Of a DNA stretch of 64,000 nucleotides, positions 29,472-38,556 are shown one piece after another. A program made the position numbers and the translations under genes. The stretch comes from Gammaproteobacteria bacterium UBA1119 (GTDB lineage Bacteria; Pseudomonadota; Gammaproteobacteria; Pseudomonadales; Azotimanducaceae), in contig DCBA01000010.1 of NCBI GenBank assembly GCA_002313255.1, positions 48,367-112,366 of the forward strand, given 5' to 3'. The notes beneath the pieces are model-generated. The model ran no database searches, was not told the origin of the DNA, and was given only the letters and a program-made list of their open reading frames with translations. Every line of letters starts with the position of its first letter. Positions within the stretch are counted from its first letter, which is position 1.

Positions 29472-30038
29472 CTACAAGAGCAACCCAGGTAGAAGCCATC
29501 GTTGAATTATCCAAAGAATGACGATGGTGATCATTGGTGATAAGTCGATCATGCTGACTGGCGGCAACAATTTTTTTGCTGGACGCAGTACCGGTTCGCA
29601 AATTTGATTGAGTAACGTCGTCGCTGGGGATCGCGACCCATGGATGATGCCGAACTGAACAAGCCAACTCAGTGCAATCGAAATGAAAATCGTGAAGAGA
29701 AAAATTGAGACGAGCAGATCAAGGGTTTGGTACAGCTCGAAACGGGTCAATTTCCACCAATCAATAGTTTCAATTTCGCCGCGGGAAAAAATATTGGTGA
29801 GGTCGGCGAGTGTGTAGGCGATCAACGTAGCGCCAAACGACGCTAAATCTAAGTTCCTGTAGGTTGGTAGGACTTGCCGGACAACTAGCAATATGGGATT
29901 TGTAAAACGGACAATCGCGCTCGAAATCGGGTTGTAGAAATCGGCGTGTACCGCCTGCAGGACAAACCGCATTAAGAAAAGGAATGCGAAAATGCTCAAC
30001 ACCAGTTGCACAACAAATACGATTGGCTCAAGCATCAT
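29472..30038 (-). CDS. yggT: YggT family membrane protein
   Basis: A 188-aa integral membrane protein made of two YGGT repeats, each a pair of hydrophobic helices with a motif like NPILLVVRQVLPTYRNLDLA (first) and CEPVLRPAKKLLPPVSMIDLSP (second). Family members are linked to osmotic shock and, in plastids and cyanobacteria, membrane-complex assembly; the role here is unproven. The start at 30038 follows AGAGG at good spacing and overlaps the proC end by 11 bases. Confidence 0.92.
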   Translation of the reverse strand: MMLEPIVFVVQLVLSIFAFLFLMRFVLQAVHADFYNPISSAIVRFTNPILLVVRQVLPTYRNLDLASFGATLIAYTLADLTNIFSRGEIETIDWWKLTRFELYQTLDLLVSIFLFTIFISIALSWLVQFGIIHGSRSPATTLLNQICEPVLRPAKKLLPPVSMIDLSPMITIVILWIIQRWLLPGLLL

Positions 30039-30843
30039 TATCGACCTCTTGTGATAACTCAATAGAACGTTCGCGAGCTTCAAAGATGGCGCGAACGATC
30101 GTCCCTTGCATGTCTTCGCGGTTAAAGACGGCGATCGCCCTCTCTGTAGTTCCCCCCGGCGACGTCACATTCTGTCTAAGTATCTCGAGGTCCTCATCCC
30201 TACTTATTGCCATCTTAGCCCCACCTAGCGCAGTTTTTAGAGTGAGTTTGCGCGCGATTTCAGGAATCAAGCCGAGTTCGATAGCTGCCTTAATCATGGA
30301 CTCGATCAGGTAAAAGAAATAGGCAGGTCCGCTTCCCGAAATCGCGGTAACTGCATCTAGGTCAGCGTCTTCTTTAAACCACAATACGTCACCCACGCAA
30401 ACGAGAATACGGTGTGCCAACTCCGCTTGAGGGTCGGTGGTTCGGGTATTTCGTACAAGACCACTGATTCCAGCACCGATTAATGCCGGGGTGTTGGGCA
30501 TACAGCGCACGATCGATACAGTCTCACCGAACCAAGCGTTGAGGGCACTAAGTGGGATACCGGCTGCAATCGACAATACCAACTGGTGCGTGATTAATGG
30601 TGCGATTTCTAACGCGACCGATCGAATGATCTGTGGTTTAACGGCCAATACAACGACGTCTGCGCCGGCAACAGCGCGTTTATTATCCGCAGTGGTTTTG
30701 ATTTCTGATTTCGCGAAGCGGTCGAGTTGGGATGCGATTGGGTCAGCAACGATGACGCTTGGGGGTCTGTCCGCACCAAGAAGGCCAATCGCCAATGCGT
30801 ATGCCATGTTGCCTCCACCAATGAAGGCAATCTGATTGCTCAT
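30028..30843 (-). CDS. proC: pyrroline-5-carboxylate reductase
   Basis: Last step of proline synthesis, 271 aa. The N-terminal NAD(P) site is FIGGGNMAYALAIGLL, VLAVKPQ is in the Rossmann domain, and VRCMPNTPALIGAGISG and TAISGSGPAYFFYLIESM are the dimer/active-site segments. It starts at ATG 30843, overlapping the yggS stop (ATGA); a longer frame would run into yggS. Confidence 0.96.
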   Translation of the reverse strand: MSNQIAFIGGGNMAYALAIGLLGADRPPSVIVADPIASQLDRFAKSEIKTTADNKRAVAGADVVVLAVKPQIIRSVALEIAPLITHQLVLSIAAGIPLSALNAWFGETVSIVRCMPNTPALIGAGISGLVRNTRTTDPQAELAHRILVCVGDVLWFKEDADLDAVTAISGSGPAYFFYLIESMIKAAIELGLIPEIARKLTLKTALGGAKMAISRDEDLEILRQNVTSPGGTTERAIAVFNREDMQGTIVRAIFEARERSIELSQEVDNDA

Positions 30844-31535
30844 TGCAGTGATCCTCTTGGCCCAAAGAGAACTGTTCCCAGTCTCAATAAGGTTGCGCCC
30901 TCTGCCACCGCGATAGCGAAATCGTTGGACATGCCCATTGAAAGAGTGTCCCAATTATCGTCGCCAATATCGCGGTACTTTCGGAATAGTTCTGCTGCTT
31001 GGCGAAATCCTTCTTGGATGAAAGAGCTGTCAGAGTTTGGTTTTGGGATGGTCATAAAACCTCGGACGCGTAGGTGCGTTAGTTGCTTGGTATGTCGTAG
31101 TAGCTCTTCCACGTCTCGTGCTGATACCCCTGATTTTTGAACCTCCTCATCGAGGTTAAGTTGCAAGCACACGTTTAATGGATTGTTGGGCCGAAACTCG
31201 GCCCTGGCAGCGTTAAGTCGGGACGCGATGTTCGCTCTATCAATACTGTGGACCCACTGGAAGTATCGAGCCAGGTCCTTGGTCTTATTGGATTGAATTC
31301 CTCCGATATAATGCCAAGTAAGCGGCAGATCCCGTAGTTCATGTATTTTTTGGACCGCTTCTTGAACATAGTTTTCGCCAAAGTTTTCGATGCCCGAATC
31401 GTATGCGAGGCGGATCTCGGCACTGCTTCGAGTCTTCGAGACCGCTAACACGCGCACAGAGCCGTTGCCTCGACCACTACTATCGCAAGCAACTTTAATT
31501 GCATGGTGAACCATTTGTATTTGTTCGTGGATCAC
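30840..31535 (-). CDS. yggS: PLP homeostasis protein YggS (PROSC/PLPBP)
   Basis: PLP-binding TIM-barrel protein without catalytic activity that controls free pyridoxal phosphate and amino-acid balance; 231 aa. Lys34 in VLAVSKT holds PLP; FGENYVQEA, WHYIGGIQSNKTKD and the phosphate-binding LSMGMSNDFAIAV follow. The GTG 31535 start gives the normal distance to Lys34. In Pseudomonas the type IV pilus genes pilT and pilU lie upstream; here that place is empty and ruvX is 65 bases away. Confidence 0.95.
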   Translation of the reverse strand: MIHEQIQMVHHAIKVACDSSGRGNGSVRVLAVSKTRSSAEIRLAYDSGIENFGENYVQEAVQKIHELRDLPLTWHYIGGIQSNKTKDLARYFQWVHSIDRANIASRLNAARAEFRPNNPLNVCLQLNLDEEVQKSGVSARDVEELLRHTKQLTHLRVRGFMTIPKPNSDSSFIQEGFRQAAELFRKYRDIGDDNWDTLSMGMSNDFAIAVAEGATLLRLGTVLFGPRGSLQ

Positions 31536-31600
31536 TTTCGATTTCGATGAGTCGTTTCAATATGGTTTGGCAAAGTTTAATCCTCACGTTTTGAAATAGC

Positions 31601-32005
31601 TTAATCAGGTTGGTTTTCCTGCAGTGTGCTTAACCATGTTTCGGCAATAATTGTTGCGGCCATCGCATGATTCGATGTCTTCCCACCACGAGTACGATCG
31701 ATGGCTTCGAACGACGATAGCCGCTCATCGGCGAATTGGACTCGAACTCCGTACCGTTTGCCAAGATCGCTTCCGAAACGCCTGGATTCGACCGACATTT
31801 CGGATTCGGTATCGTCCATGTTAAGGGGTAAGCCGACCACCAGTGTCTCGGGTTCCCATTGCGCGACAATCGGATCGATCGTTGCCCAACTAGGCCGACC
31901 TTTTTTTGCTCGTGCTGTAGTTAAGGGAGTGGCAGTCCCGTGACGCGGCTCGGCGACTGCGATGCCGATCCAGGTCTTGCCATAATCAAACGCAAGGATC
32001 GCCAA
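31601..32005 (-). CDS. ruvX: RuvX/YqgF family Holliday-junction resolvase-like protein (16S rRNA 5'-end processing)
   Basis: RNase H-fold protein of 134 aa, essential in E. coli, linked to 16S rRNA maturation. LAFDYGKTWIGIAVAE carries the first catalytic Asp, VVGLPLNMDDTESEM the second region, and FADERLSSFEA the catalytic Glu. It starts at TTG 32005, two bases after the yqgE stop. Confidence 0.93.
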   Translation of the reverse strand: MAILAFDYGKTWIGIAVAEPRHGTATPLTTARAKKGRPSWATIDPIVAQWEPETLVVGLPLNMDDTESEMSVESRRFGSDLGKRYGVRVQFADERLSSFEAIDRTRGGKTSNHAMAATIIAETWLSTLQENQPD

Positions 32006-32007
32006 AA

Positions 32008-32562
32008 TCAGGCGTGGCCTAAATGAGGCGACATCAACTGAAAATTTATGCCTAGGGACTTTGCCGCGACATCAACGCGCTTATGAAAAGGTGTGTCGAA
32101 TAGGATTTCGTTGGTGGCCGGGACCGTTAACCAGGCGTTGTCTGCCAATTCGCTCTCGAGCTGTCCTTCGCCCCAACCGGCGTATCCGAGGGTCACAATA
32201 AAATGCTCTGGGCCGTCGCCGGTGCCTATTATTTCAAGAATATCCCGCGACGCTGTTAACAGCAGATCGTTTCCGATGGGCATACTGCCGCTTGTTTGAA
32301 CGTCGGTGCTGTGGAGAACGAACCCGCGTTCCTGTTGTACCGGTCCGCCCTCTACGACGACCAAGTCGGCATCGACGTTGGTCGCGCAGTCAAATTTTTT
32401 CAGGAGTTCGGTGAGAGCGAGGTCTGTAGGCCTATTTATCATCAAGCCCAGCGCCCCTTGTTCGTTATGATCGCAGATATACGTGAGGGTATTACCAAAG
32501 TAGGTTCCCGTTTGATTGGGCATGGCCAGCAGCAATTGGTGCTGAAGGGATGAAGAAATCAC
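32008..32562 (-). CDS. yqgE: YqgE/AlgH family protein
   Basis: A 184-aa cytosolic protein of unknown function, once named AlgH because it affects alginate genes in Pseudomonas. Family marks are QHQLLLAMPNQTGTYFGNTLTYICDHNEQGALGLMINRP, with the GALGL core, and GGPVQQERGFVLH. GTG 32562 shares one base with the gshB TAG. It lies between gshB and ruvX as in most Gammaproteobacteria; the pyrR gene found nearby in some is absent. Confidence 0.94.
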   Translation of the reverse strand: MISSSLQHQLLLAMPNQTGTYFGNTLTYICDHNEQGALGLMINRPTDLALTELLKKFDCATNVDADLVVVEGGPVQQERGFVLHSTDVQTSGSMPIGNDLLLTASRDILEIIGTGDGPEHFIVTLGYAGWGEGQLESELADNAWLTVPATNEILFDTPFHKRVDVAAKSLGINFQLMSPHLGHA

Positions 32563-33545
32563 TAGGAAGCTTCGGGTAGTTTTTGTTCAATCGCGTCGAG
32601 GAGCGTTGACGCAATGTCCAATCCAAAAAACGCATCGAGTTCTCGGACGCAGGTTGGACAGGTGACATTTACTTCGGTCAGATAATCACCGATCACGTCG
32701 ATACCGACGAAAGTTAACCCTCGGGCGCGAAGTTCGGGCCCTAATGCTTTGGCAATTTCTTTATCGCGGAGACTTAATGGTTGCCCGACGCCTGTACCGC
32801 CGGCGGCAAGATTTCCACGAGTCTCGCCTGAGGCAGGAATGCGAGCCAGTGCGTATGGCAGAGGTTCACCGTCGATTAACAGGATACGTTTGTCTCCTTC
32901 GGCGATTTCCGGAATGTATCTTTGCGCCATTATTTGACGCCTGCCGTTGTCCGTCAGCGTCTCAATGATGACCCGAAGATTTGGGTCGTTTTTACTGGCG
33001 CGAAAGATACTCATTCCGCCCATACCATCGAGTTTTTTAAAGATCACGTCACCCTGGTCGCGATGGAATGCTAATAGCAAATCCTCGCGACACGAAACCA
33101 GGGAAGGGGGCTGATATTTGGCAAACCTCGTAGCGAAGAACTTTTCATTGCAATCTCGAAGACTACGGGGGTCATTGACGACCAAAGCACCTTCGGATTG
33201 GCCGCGCTCTAGGAGGTAAGTCGAATAAATGTAGTCCATGTCGAATGGTGGGTCCTTGCGCATCATAACGATATCGATCTCACCGAGTGCGTATGTTTCC
33301 TCTTCCCCGCACAGGAACCACTGCGCGCAAGCGTGAGCAGGGTCTAACGTTTCGACAAAGCCTTCTTCCAGTCGCAAATTGCGGGCCAGGGCGATGACGC
33401 GTTCTCCGTCCCATACGAGCCCACTTTGTTCGAGAACACTGACCTGCCATCCACGTCGTTGGGCCGCACGGACCATCGCCAGCGTCGAATCTTTTTTTAG
33501 ATTCAACGTTTCAAGGGGATCGATCACAAACGCGATGTGGACCAT
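32562..33545 (-). CDS. gshB: glutathione synthetase
   Basis: ATP-grasp ligase adding glycine to gamma-glutamylcysteine, 327 aa. VAFVIDPLETLNLKKDST at the start, VFKKLDGMGGMSIFR for ATP binding, LLIDGEPLPYALARIPASGETRGNLAAGG and the C-terminal GIDVIGDYLTEVNVTCPT are family signatures. The usual final NVTSPT reads NVTCPT here. It is first in the gshB-yqgE-ruvX unit, with a palindrome 26 bases upstream. Confidence 0.96.
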   Translation of the reverse strand: MVHIAFVIDPLETLNLKKDSTLAMVRAAQRRGWQVSVLEQSGLVWDGERVIALARNLRLEEGFVETLDPAHACAQWFLCGEEETYALGEIDIVMMRKDPPFDMDYIYSTYLLERGQSEGALVVNDPRSLRDCNEKFFATRFAKYQPPSLVSCREDLLLAFHRDQGDVIFKKLDGMGGMSIFRASKNDPNLRVIIETLTDNGRRQIMAQRYIPEIAEGDKRILLIDGEPLPYALARIPASGETRGNLAAGGTGVGQPLSLRDKEIAKALGPELRARGLTFVGIDVIGDYLTEVNVTCPTCVRELDAFFGLDIASTLLDAIEQKLPEAS

Positions 33546-33570
33546 GTCGACGAGCCGTTTGTTTTAGTGA

Positions 33571-33585
33571 TGCGTAAATTACGCA
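33571..33585. promoter_or_regulatory. 15-bp palindrome upstream of gshB (candidate operator)
   Basis: TGCGTAAATTACGCA is a perfect inverted repeat with 7-base arms around one central base. It lies 26 bases upstream of the gshB start codon in a 168-base gap that holds no gene. The position suits an operator for gshB-yqgE-ruvX. The cognate regulator is unknown. Confidence 0.4.
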
Positions 33586-33713
33586 GAACGCCTGCGAGCG
33601 GCAATAGAAAACATGGAAATGGCGAGTCGATCATGAGAATGCGCCTGTCCCCGTACTCTTGTGGTGCATAACAAAGGATAAAGAACACCGCAGTTTTACC
33701 CGATCAACGGAAT

Positions 33714-34430
33714 TCATACTTGGGGGACCTCCCATTGCCATCTTTGTCGTATGGAGGACAACGCGACAGCGGCGGCGGTTGCGGTGCGTAGAATGATGGG
33801 ACCGAGGCCAACCGCTTCAAAACCGGCTTCGCTGGCTAGTTGAAGTTCATTAGGCGACCAGTCGCCTTCGGGTCCGACGGCAATGCAAGTATTCGTTAAA
33901 TCAGTCGAAAATTCGGTTGCTTCGGTTTCGGGTACTGCGATCAGTTTTCGATCACAATCACAGCGGTTCGCGGCAGATTCGAGATCTTCGCCAATGCGAA
34001 GTTCGGGTATCCAGACCCTACCGCATTGTTCGGCTGCGTGGCTTATGACATTGGTAAGGCGTTCAGGCTTAGGTAGTCGAGTTTGGGTCCGGTCTGCGTT
34101 GATCACGTTGATATGGGTCGCGCCGAGTTCAGTAGCCTGTTGAACGATGGTTTCGATACGGTATTTGACGAGTGCGATTAGCAGAACTAATCGAGGGGTT
34201 GGAGTGGGAATAGAACGAGACAAGGCCCCAAGTTGGAGCACGGCGGATCGCGAGTCCGCAACCGTCATCTGTGCTTCGTATTCTTGTCCGAACCCGTCAA
34301 AACAAAGTATTGAATTGCCGATCTGCAGACGCAGAACGCGCACAAGGTAGCTTGAACTTTCCGGGCTCAGCGCGAGACTCAAGCCGGGGCTCAGCGTTAT
34401 TCTCTTGGGGTCAACGTAGAGACGTTTCAA
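33714..34430 (-). CDS. rsmE: 16S rRNA (uracil1498-N3)-methyltransferase RsmE
   Basis: SPOUT-class enzyme methylating U1498 of 16S rRNA; 238 aa. An N-terminal PUA-like part (YLVRVLRLQIGNSILCFDG) precedes the knotted SAM site IAVGPEGDWSPNELQLA and LGPIILRTATAAAVAL. The start is TTG 34430, whose TTGA overlaps the metF stop. It often neighbours gshB in relatives. Confidence 0.95.
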   Translation of the reverse strand: MKRLYVDPKRITLSPGLSLALSPESSSYLVRVLRLQIGNSILCFDGFGQEYEAQMTVADSRSAVLQLGALSRSIPTPTPRLVLLIALVKYRIETIVQQATELGATHINVINADRTQTRLPKPERLTNVISHAAEQCGRVWIPELRIGEDLESAANRCDCDRKLIAVPETEATEFSTDLTNTCIAVGPEGDWSPNELQLASEAGFEAVGLGPIILRTATAAAVALSSIRQRWQWEVPQV

Positions 34431-35260
34431 CTCAAACTTAAATTTCGCGCGATCTGAACACTGGCATGCGGCTTATTAAGCGTATAGAAATGGATGCCCG
34501 GTGCACCCCCGTTCAGCAAGCGTTCACACAAGTTGGTGACGACTTCGATGCCGAACGCGAGCAAATCTTCGGGTTTGTCAGCCAGGTGTGCTAAGCGGGT
34601 ACGGATCCAACGGGGAATGTCAGCGCCACAGCCATCAGAAAACTTAACCAAGCCTTCGTAATTCGTAATCGGCATGATGCCAGGGACTATGGGCGTTTCG
34701 ATTCCGTGCGAGCGGCAGCGGTCGATGAAGTAAAAATAACTGTCGGCATTAAAAAAATACTGGGTGATACAGCCGTTGGCGCCTGATTCGATTTTCTTGC
34801 GTAAGAAACGGATATCGTCCTCCGGCGATATCGCATCCGGGTGTGTTTCTGGATAGGCGGCTACGTAAAGGTTGAACGTATTGCCGAAGTGCCTGCGGAT
34901 TAGCTTGACCAGCGAGTGTGCTCGACGAATACGGGCGGTCGAACCAATCCCCGAGGGGGGATCTCCTCTAAGCGCGACCATACGAGTAACTCCAAGTTCC
35001 CGATATTTTTCGATTAATGACACGAGAGTACTTTCGGAGTCGTCGCCCCAGGACAAATGGGGTGCCGTGGTCATTCCGTTCTCCATGAGTTTAACCACGG
35101 TTTGGTAAGTACGAGTTCGGGTGCTACCACCTGCACCATAGGTGACGGAAAAATAAGCGGGATTAGTTGCCGCAAGCGCCTCGGCGGTTTCAATTAATCT
35201 TGTTCTGCCAGCCTCTGTTTGGGGCGGAAAAAACTCGTAACTGATCTGCGGCTGAGACAC
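34427..35260 (-). CDS. metF: 5,10-methylenetetrahydrofolate reductase
   Basis: FAD enzyme making 5-methyltetrahydrofolate for methionine synthesis; 277 aa. SYEFFPPQTEAG opens the barrel, SVTYGAGGSTR binds FAD and folate, LRGDPPSG and CITQYFFNADSYF are conserved. GTG 35260 starts eight bases after the metK stop. metF and metK together form a one-carbon/SAM unit. Confidence 0.96.
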   Translation of the reverse strand: MSQPQISYEFFPPQTEAGRTRLIETAEALAATNPAYFSVTYGAGGSTRTRTYQTVVKLMENGMTTAPHLSWGDDSESTLVSLIEKYRELGVTRMVALRGDPPSGIGSTARIRRAHSLVKLIRRHFGNTFNLYVAAYPETHPDAISPEDDIRFLRKKIESGANGCITQYFFNADSYFYFIDRCRSHGIETPIVPGIMPITNYEGLVKFSDGCGADIPRWIRTRLAHLADKPEDLLAFGIEVVTNLCERLLNGGAPGIHFYTLNKPHASVQIARNLSLS

Positions 35261-35268
35261 GTGCTGAC

Positions 35269-36417
35269 TTACGCGTTTGCTAACGTTTCCGCGCGGTCCG
35301 TTCTTTCCCAGGTGAAGTCGTTTTCTGTGCGCCCGAAGTGACCGTAAGCTGCGGTGCTTTGGTAGATTGGACGCTTGAGATCGAGCATCGCGATAAGCCC
35401 GCTAGGACGAAGGTCAAAGTGTTCGCGAATTAATTGTTCAATCCGGTCGTCGGCGACCTGCCCGGTACCAAACGTTTCAACGCTAATTGAGGTCGGTTCA
35501 GCAACGCCAATGGCATAGCTGATTTGAATTTCACAACGCGCTGCGAGGCCTGCGGCAACGATGTTTTTGGCGACGTAGCGACTCGCGTAGGCCGCCGAGC
35601 GATCGACCTTCGAGGGGTCCTTCCCCGAGAAGGCTCCACCACCGTGCCGTGCCATGCCGCCATACGTATCGACGATAATTTTACGACCGGTTAAGCCGCA
35701 ATCGCCTCGTGGCCCGCCAATCACAAATTGGCCGGTGGGATTGATGTAAACCTGGGTGTCGGGGGTCATCCAGTTGCCCGGCAAGGTGGGTTTAATGATT
35801 TCTTCCATCACTGCCTCGTGGAGGTCGTTTTGGGTCACTTCAGGACTGTGTTGTGTGGATAGCACGACTGCATCAATGGCGACTGGGACACCGTTTTCAT
35901 AGCGGAACGTGAGCTGACTTTTGGCGTCCGGACGGAGAAAGTCGAGAGAGTTGCGACGAACTTCAGCTTGTTTTTTGACCAGTCGATGGGCATATGTGAT
36001 TGGGGCTGGCATCAGCACGTCCGTTTCGTTCGTTGCATAGCCAAACATTAACCCTTGGTCGCCGGCTCCCTGTTCGTGACTGTCACTTTCGTCAACGCCC
36101 ATCGCGATGTCTGTGGATTGCATCCCGAGTGCGTTCATGATCGCGCACGACTCAAGGTCGAAGCCCGTTGAAAGATCGGTGTAGCCGATCTCTGTAATGA
36201 CCTTGCGAACTATTTTCTCGACGTCAATGTTTGCTGTTGAACGGGTTTCTCCCGCCACGACAACGATGCCCGTTTTGATCAAGGTTTCACACGCGACACG
36301 CGACTCGCTGTCTTGTTCGAGCATTGCATCCACAACGGCGTCTGATATTTGATCGGCCATCTTGTCGGGGTGGCCCTCAGAAACCGATTCGGAAGTAAAA
36401 ACGCTAAAGTTTGCCAT
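35269..36417 (-). CDS. metK: S-adenosylmethionine synthetase
   Basis: Makes SAM from methionine and ATP, 382 aa. The start ATG 36417 gives the family N-terminus [37 protein letters not shown] and [19 protein letters not shown], the ATP and phosphate sites, are intact. It is divergent from tkt; no clear MetJ box or SAM riboswitch is visible in the 150-base gap. Confidence 0.97.
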   Translation of the reverse strand: MANFSVFTSESVSEGHPDKMADQISDAVVDAMLEQDSESRVACETLIKTGIVVVAGETRSTANIDVEKIVRKVITEIGYTDLSTGFDLESCAIMNALGMQSTDIAMGVDESDSHEQGAGDQGLMFGYATNETDVLMPAPITYAHRLVKKQAEVRRNSLDFLRPDAKSQLTFRYENGVPVAIDAVVLSTQHSPEVTQNDLHEAVMEEIIKPTLPGNWMTPDTQVYINPTGQFVIGGPRGDCGLTGRKIIVDTYGGMARHGGGAFSGKDPSKVDRSAAYASRYVAKNIVAAGLAARCEIQISYAIGVAEPTSISVETFGTGQVADDRIEQLIREHFDLRPSGLIAMLDLKRPIYQSTAAYGHFGRTENDFTWERTDRAETLANA

Positions 36418-36567
36418 CGCCATCCCTTCTTTCTTCAGCTGCATTGTACGAAAGCTTACCCTCGGTCGCTTGTGATCTACGTCCATTTTACATGTATGAC
36501 CCTCAACGCTAGACGACCCATTACATTGCACCCACAATAGCGGCGCCCATCACGAAGTGACGAAAGT

Positions 36568-38556
36568 ATGCCTTCCCGTTTTGAAAGAGCGAATGCAATA
36601 CGTGCGCTCGCCATGGATGCTGTGGAAAAAGCTAATTCTGGCCACCCTGGTGCGCCCATGGGGTTGGCAGACATCGCGGAAGTTTTATGGCGCGATGTGC
36701 TTCGATACAACCCCGCTAACCCCAACTGGTGGAATCGAGACCGCTTCGTCCTGTCCAATGGACACGGATCTATGTTGCTTTACGCCGTTTTACACTTAAC
36801 GGGTTACGATGTTTCCATAGACGACATCAAAGCGTTTAGACAGCTTGGGTCAGTGACAGCAGGCCATCCCGAACGAGGAGAATGTCCAGGCGTAGAGACG
36901 ACGACGGGGCCTTTGGGTCAAGGATTCGCCAATGCAGTAGGGATGGCGTTGGCTGAGCTCATGCTCGCGCGACACTACAATCGTGACGGTTTCGACGTGG
37001 TTGATCATCGCACCTGGGTGATCGTAGGTGACGGCTGTCTCATGGAAGGTATTTCCCATGAGGCGGCGTCATTAGCGGGAACTTTGGGGTTAGGAAAGCT
37101 TGTTGCGATATACGACAACAACGGTATTTCGATCGATGGCGATACCGCCGGTTGGTTTACTGAGGATGTCCCTGCGCGTTTCGAAGCATATGGGTGGCGC
37201 GTTATTCGTGATGTTGATGGACATGATCCCGATGCTGTGATTACCGCGTGCAAGTCGGCAACGGACTCTAATAGCGCTCCAACCCTCATTTGTTGTCGTA
37301 CGACGATTGGCTTTGGCGCGCCCGGAAAAAGCGGTTCGGCGGCAGCACATGGCTCGCCACTTGGTGGCGACGAAGTCCGTGGTGCACGTCGGAGACTTCA
37401 ATGGGAATACGAACCCTTCGAAATACCGGATCATCTGTACCGCGAATGGAATATGCGGGATAGCGGCAATTCGTTTGAAGAGACGTGGAATAGGCTTTTC
37501 GCTCGATATCGAAAAGAGCACGCGTCGTTAGCTGACGAATTGAGTCGACGAATGGAGGGGCACCTGCCGGAGGGTTGGTCCTTGATTCTCGATAAGCTGG
37601 CTATGGCGAATCAGAAAGACCCGAAGGCGTTGGAAACTCGGAAAGCGTCGAAGCTATGTCTGGATGCGATAGGCCCACACCTTCCGGAATTGGTTGGAGG
37701 TTCTGCAGATTTAACAGGATCAAATAACACCAAATGGGACGGTGCCGGATGGCTTGTGGACGGCGGACGTTATCTGAATTACGGGGTGCGAGAATTCGGT
37801 ATGTCCGCGATTGCGAATGGGATTGCCGTGCATGGCGGCTTTATCCCGTTTACGGGAACGTTTTTGGTGTTTATGGAATATGCACGAAACGCGGTACGAC
37901 TTGCTTCGTTGATGCAAGTACGCAATATATTTGTCTACACACACGACTCCGTTGGTCTGGGTGAAGATGGGCCTACTCACCAGCCCGTCGAGCAATTAAG
38001 TAATTTGCGGATGACGCCCAACTTATCGGTCTGGCGGCCGTGTGACACGGTGGAGACTTGCATCGCATGGAAGCAGGCGCTCGCCAGAGTGGAAGGGCCG
38101 ACGGCGGTAATTTTGACCCGACAAAAAACCAGCGCCCAAATTCGTGACGAGTCGACCGTCAACGCCATTGCGTGCGGTGGATACATATTGCGCCGAGAGT
38201 CAAAGTCTTTAGATGTAATTCTCATCGCAACGGGTTCGGAGGTTGGGATTGCCATGGAAGCGGCAGGTGTTCTTGAGGGAGATGGCCTCGGTTGTCGAGT
38301 CGTTTCGATGCCTAGTGTCGATCACTTCCTGCAGCAGTCAGTGTCGTACCAAGCTCAAGTTTTACCACCGGAACATAGGGCGCGCGTCGCGGTTGAAGCC
38401 GCGCATCCAGACTACTGGTATCGTTTTGTCGGCTTTGATGGTCGGATTGTAGGCGTGGACCGATTTGGAGTTTCGGCACCTGGCGACGTTGCAATGGATG
38501 CTCTCGGTATTAACGCCGAGGCGGTTGTTGGGGCGGCACGTGAGACGATTGGCTAG
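36568..38556 (+). CDS. tkt: transketolase
   Basis: Thiamine-diphosphate enzyme of the pentose phosphate pathway, 662 aa. The ThDP motif is GDGCLMEGISHEAASLAG...NNG, with GHPGAPMG near the start and THDSVGLGEDGPTHQPVEQL in the middle domain. The TAG stop shares a base with the pgk GTG start. In many relatives gapA/epd lies between tkt and pgk; it is missing here, and fba is not next to pgk. Confidence 0.97.
   Translation: MPSRFERANAIRALAMDAVEKANSGHPGAPMGLADIAEVLWRDVLRYNPANPNWWNRDRFVLSNGHGSMLLYAVLHLTGYDVSIDDIKAFRQLGSVTAGHPERGECPGVETTTGPLGQGFANAVGMALAELMLARHYNRDGFDVVDHRTWVIVGDGCLMEGISHEAASLAGTLGLGKLVAIYDNNGISIDGDTAGWFTEDVPARFEAYGWRVIRDVDGHDPDAVITACKSATDSNSAPTLICCRTTIGFGAPGKSGSAAAHGSPLGGDEVRGARRRLQWEYEPFEIPDHLYREWNMRDSGNSFEETWNRLFARYRKEHASLADELSRRMEGHLPEGWSLILDKLAMANQKDPKALETRKASKLCLDAIGPHLPELVGGSADLTGSNNTKWDGAGWLVDGGRYLNYGVREFGMSAIANGIAVHGGFIPFTGTFLVFMEYARNAVRLASLMQVRNIFVYTHDSVGLGEDGPTHQPVEQLSNLRMTPNLSVWRPCDTVETCIAWKQALARVEGPTAVILTRQKTSAQIRDESTVNAIACGGYILRRESKSLDVILIATGSEVGIAMEAAGVLEGDGLGCRVVSMPSVDHFLQQSVSYQAQVLPPEHRARVAVEAAHPDYWYRFVGFDGRIVGVDRFGVSAPGDVAMDALGINAEAVVGAARETIG

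Noticed and set aside
36418-36567. MetJ box or SAM riboswitch between metK and tkt
   Set aside because: Only a lone partial AGACG-like match is visible; no tandem 8-base boxes and no recognisable aptamer.
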